From Brevundimonas fontaquae (GTDB lineage Bacteria; Pseudomonadota; Alphaproteobacteria; Caulobacterales; Caulobacteraceae): 64,000 nt of DNA. The translations under genes were made by a program, and so were the position numbers. The stretch spans positions 2,418,001 through 2,482,000 of the forward strand of contig NZ_CP070968.1 of NCBI RefSeq assembly GCF_017086445.1. The letters run 5' to 3'. Shown in pieces: positions 63,662-64,000 of this stretch. Position 1 is the first letter of the stretch; each line of letters opens with the position of its first letter. The notes below the pieces were generated by a model, which was not told the DNA's origin, did no database searches, and saw only the letters and a program-made list of their open reading frames with translations.

Positions 63662-64000
63662 TCAGATCGTCATCACGACGCGGCCCTCGATCTGGCCTTC
63701 GCGCATCCGCTGGAAGATGCTGTTCACATTCTCCAGCGGCTCGACCGAGACCGTGGCCTTGACCTTCTCGTCCGCAGCGAACTGAAGCGCCTCCTGAAGG
63801 TCTAGGCGGGTGCCGACGATCGAGCCGCGCACTGTGGTTCCGTTCAGCACCATATCGAAGATAGACAGGGGGAAGTCGCCGGGCGGCAGGCCGTTCAGCG
63901 CCACGGTCGCGCCGCGCGAGGTCATGTTGACCGCCTGTTCGAACGCTTTGGGCGAGACGGCTGTGACCAGCACGCCCTGGGCGCCGCCGTCGGTCTGGGC
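63662..64000 (-). CDS. adhP: Zinc-dependent alcohol dehydrogenase, AdhP type (C-terminal part; 5' end outside window)
   Basis: 113 codons of the C-terminal part of a medium-chain alcohol dehydrogenase, with the gene start beyond the right edge. The segments GVLVTAVSPKAFEQAV, GLPPGDFPL, VRGSIVGTRLDLQEALQFA and INSIF-like NVNSIFQRMREGQIEGRVV align with the end of AdhP-type ethanol-active enzymes. Zinc ligands lie in the missing part. It is convergent with ligA, with 70 bases between. Confidence 0.88.
   Translation of the reverse strand, partial: AQTDGGAQGVLVTAVSPKAFEQAVNMTSRGATVALNGLPPGDFPLSIFDMVLNGTTVRGSIVGTRLDLQEALQFAADEKVKATVSVEPLENVNSIFQRMREGQIEGRVVMTI

Overview
The window is a GC-rich stretch of alphaproteobacterial chromosome, and the gene content points to Caulobacterales, most likely Brevundimonas or a close relative. 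The evidence is a clear MipZ (the ParA-like division-site regulator of Caulobacter-type cells), an Oar-like TonB-dependent receptor, a methionine synthase split into two genes, an NDUFA12-like complex I subunit, the aroQ-accB-accC-aat cluster, and dispersed palindromic intergenic elements. Nearly all space is coding and most genes are housekeeping genes. I see no prophage, transposase, CRISPR array or integrated plasmid. Genus assignment is inference.

Layout. 1-1.6 kb: fatty acid synthesis (fabG 3' part, fabD, minus strand). 1.7-2.4 kb: copy A of a mosaic non-coding repeat. 2.5-5.1 kb: ettA and a D-2-hydroxyacid dehydrogenase. 5.1-11.3 kb: an EF-hand protein, then a methionine operon with an ArsR-methyltransferase regulator, metF and a two-gene metH, headed by a 20-bp palindrome. 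11.3-19.8 kb: secreted protein, Oar-like receptor, MBL hydrolase, DUF1499 protein, acyl-CoA ligase, udk and a small ORF. 19.8-20.4 kb: inverted copy B of the repeat. 20.4-27.3 kb: thiG/thiS, aroQ, accB-accC-aat, lepB between two inverted MITE-like elements, an RHH-EF-hand protein, a DUF2155 protein and an NDUFA12 homologue. 27.5-31.5 kb: a protein that looks like a degenerate class II ribonucleotide reductase C-terminal half, then two secreted pentapeptide-repeat proteins.

31.8-46.2 kb: the core expression block on the minus strand (rpoB, rpoC, rpsL, rpsG, fusA, tuf), interrupted by two TonB-related envelope genes between rpoC and rpsL. 46.5-50.1 kb: FKBP lipoprotein, membrane J-protein, mipZ, SPOR lipoprotein, panC. 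50.1-53.4 kb: an aromatic amino acid cluster on the minus strand (class II DAHP synthase, ACT-less prephenate dehydratase, chorismate mutase). An unannotated 33-residue Phe/Tyr-rich leader peptide lies just before the chorismate mutase. 53.4-64 kb: fructokinase, tRNA-Val, dicarboxylate symporter, gph, glmU-rpiA, sugar transferase, two lipoproteins (one an M28 peptidase), ligA, and the 3' part of adhP.

The best candidates for undescribed biology are three. First, the mosaic repeat pair: conserved blocks separated by hairpins that differ in sequence between copies, each copy ending just upstream of a gene in the same orientation. Second, the Phe/Tyr leader peptide and hairpin upstream of chorismate mutase. 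Third, the NrdJ-derived TSCPD protein. All identifications are from reading the sequence; no database search was run.
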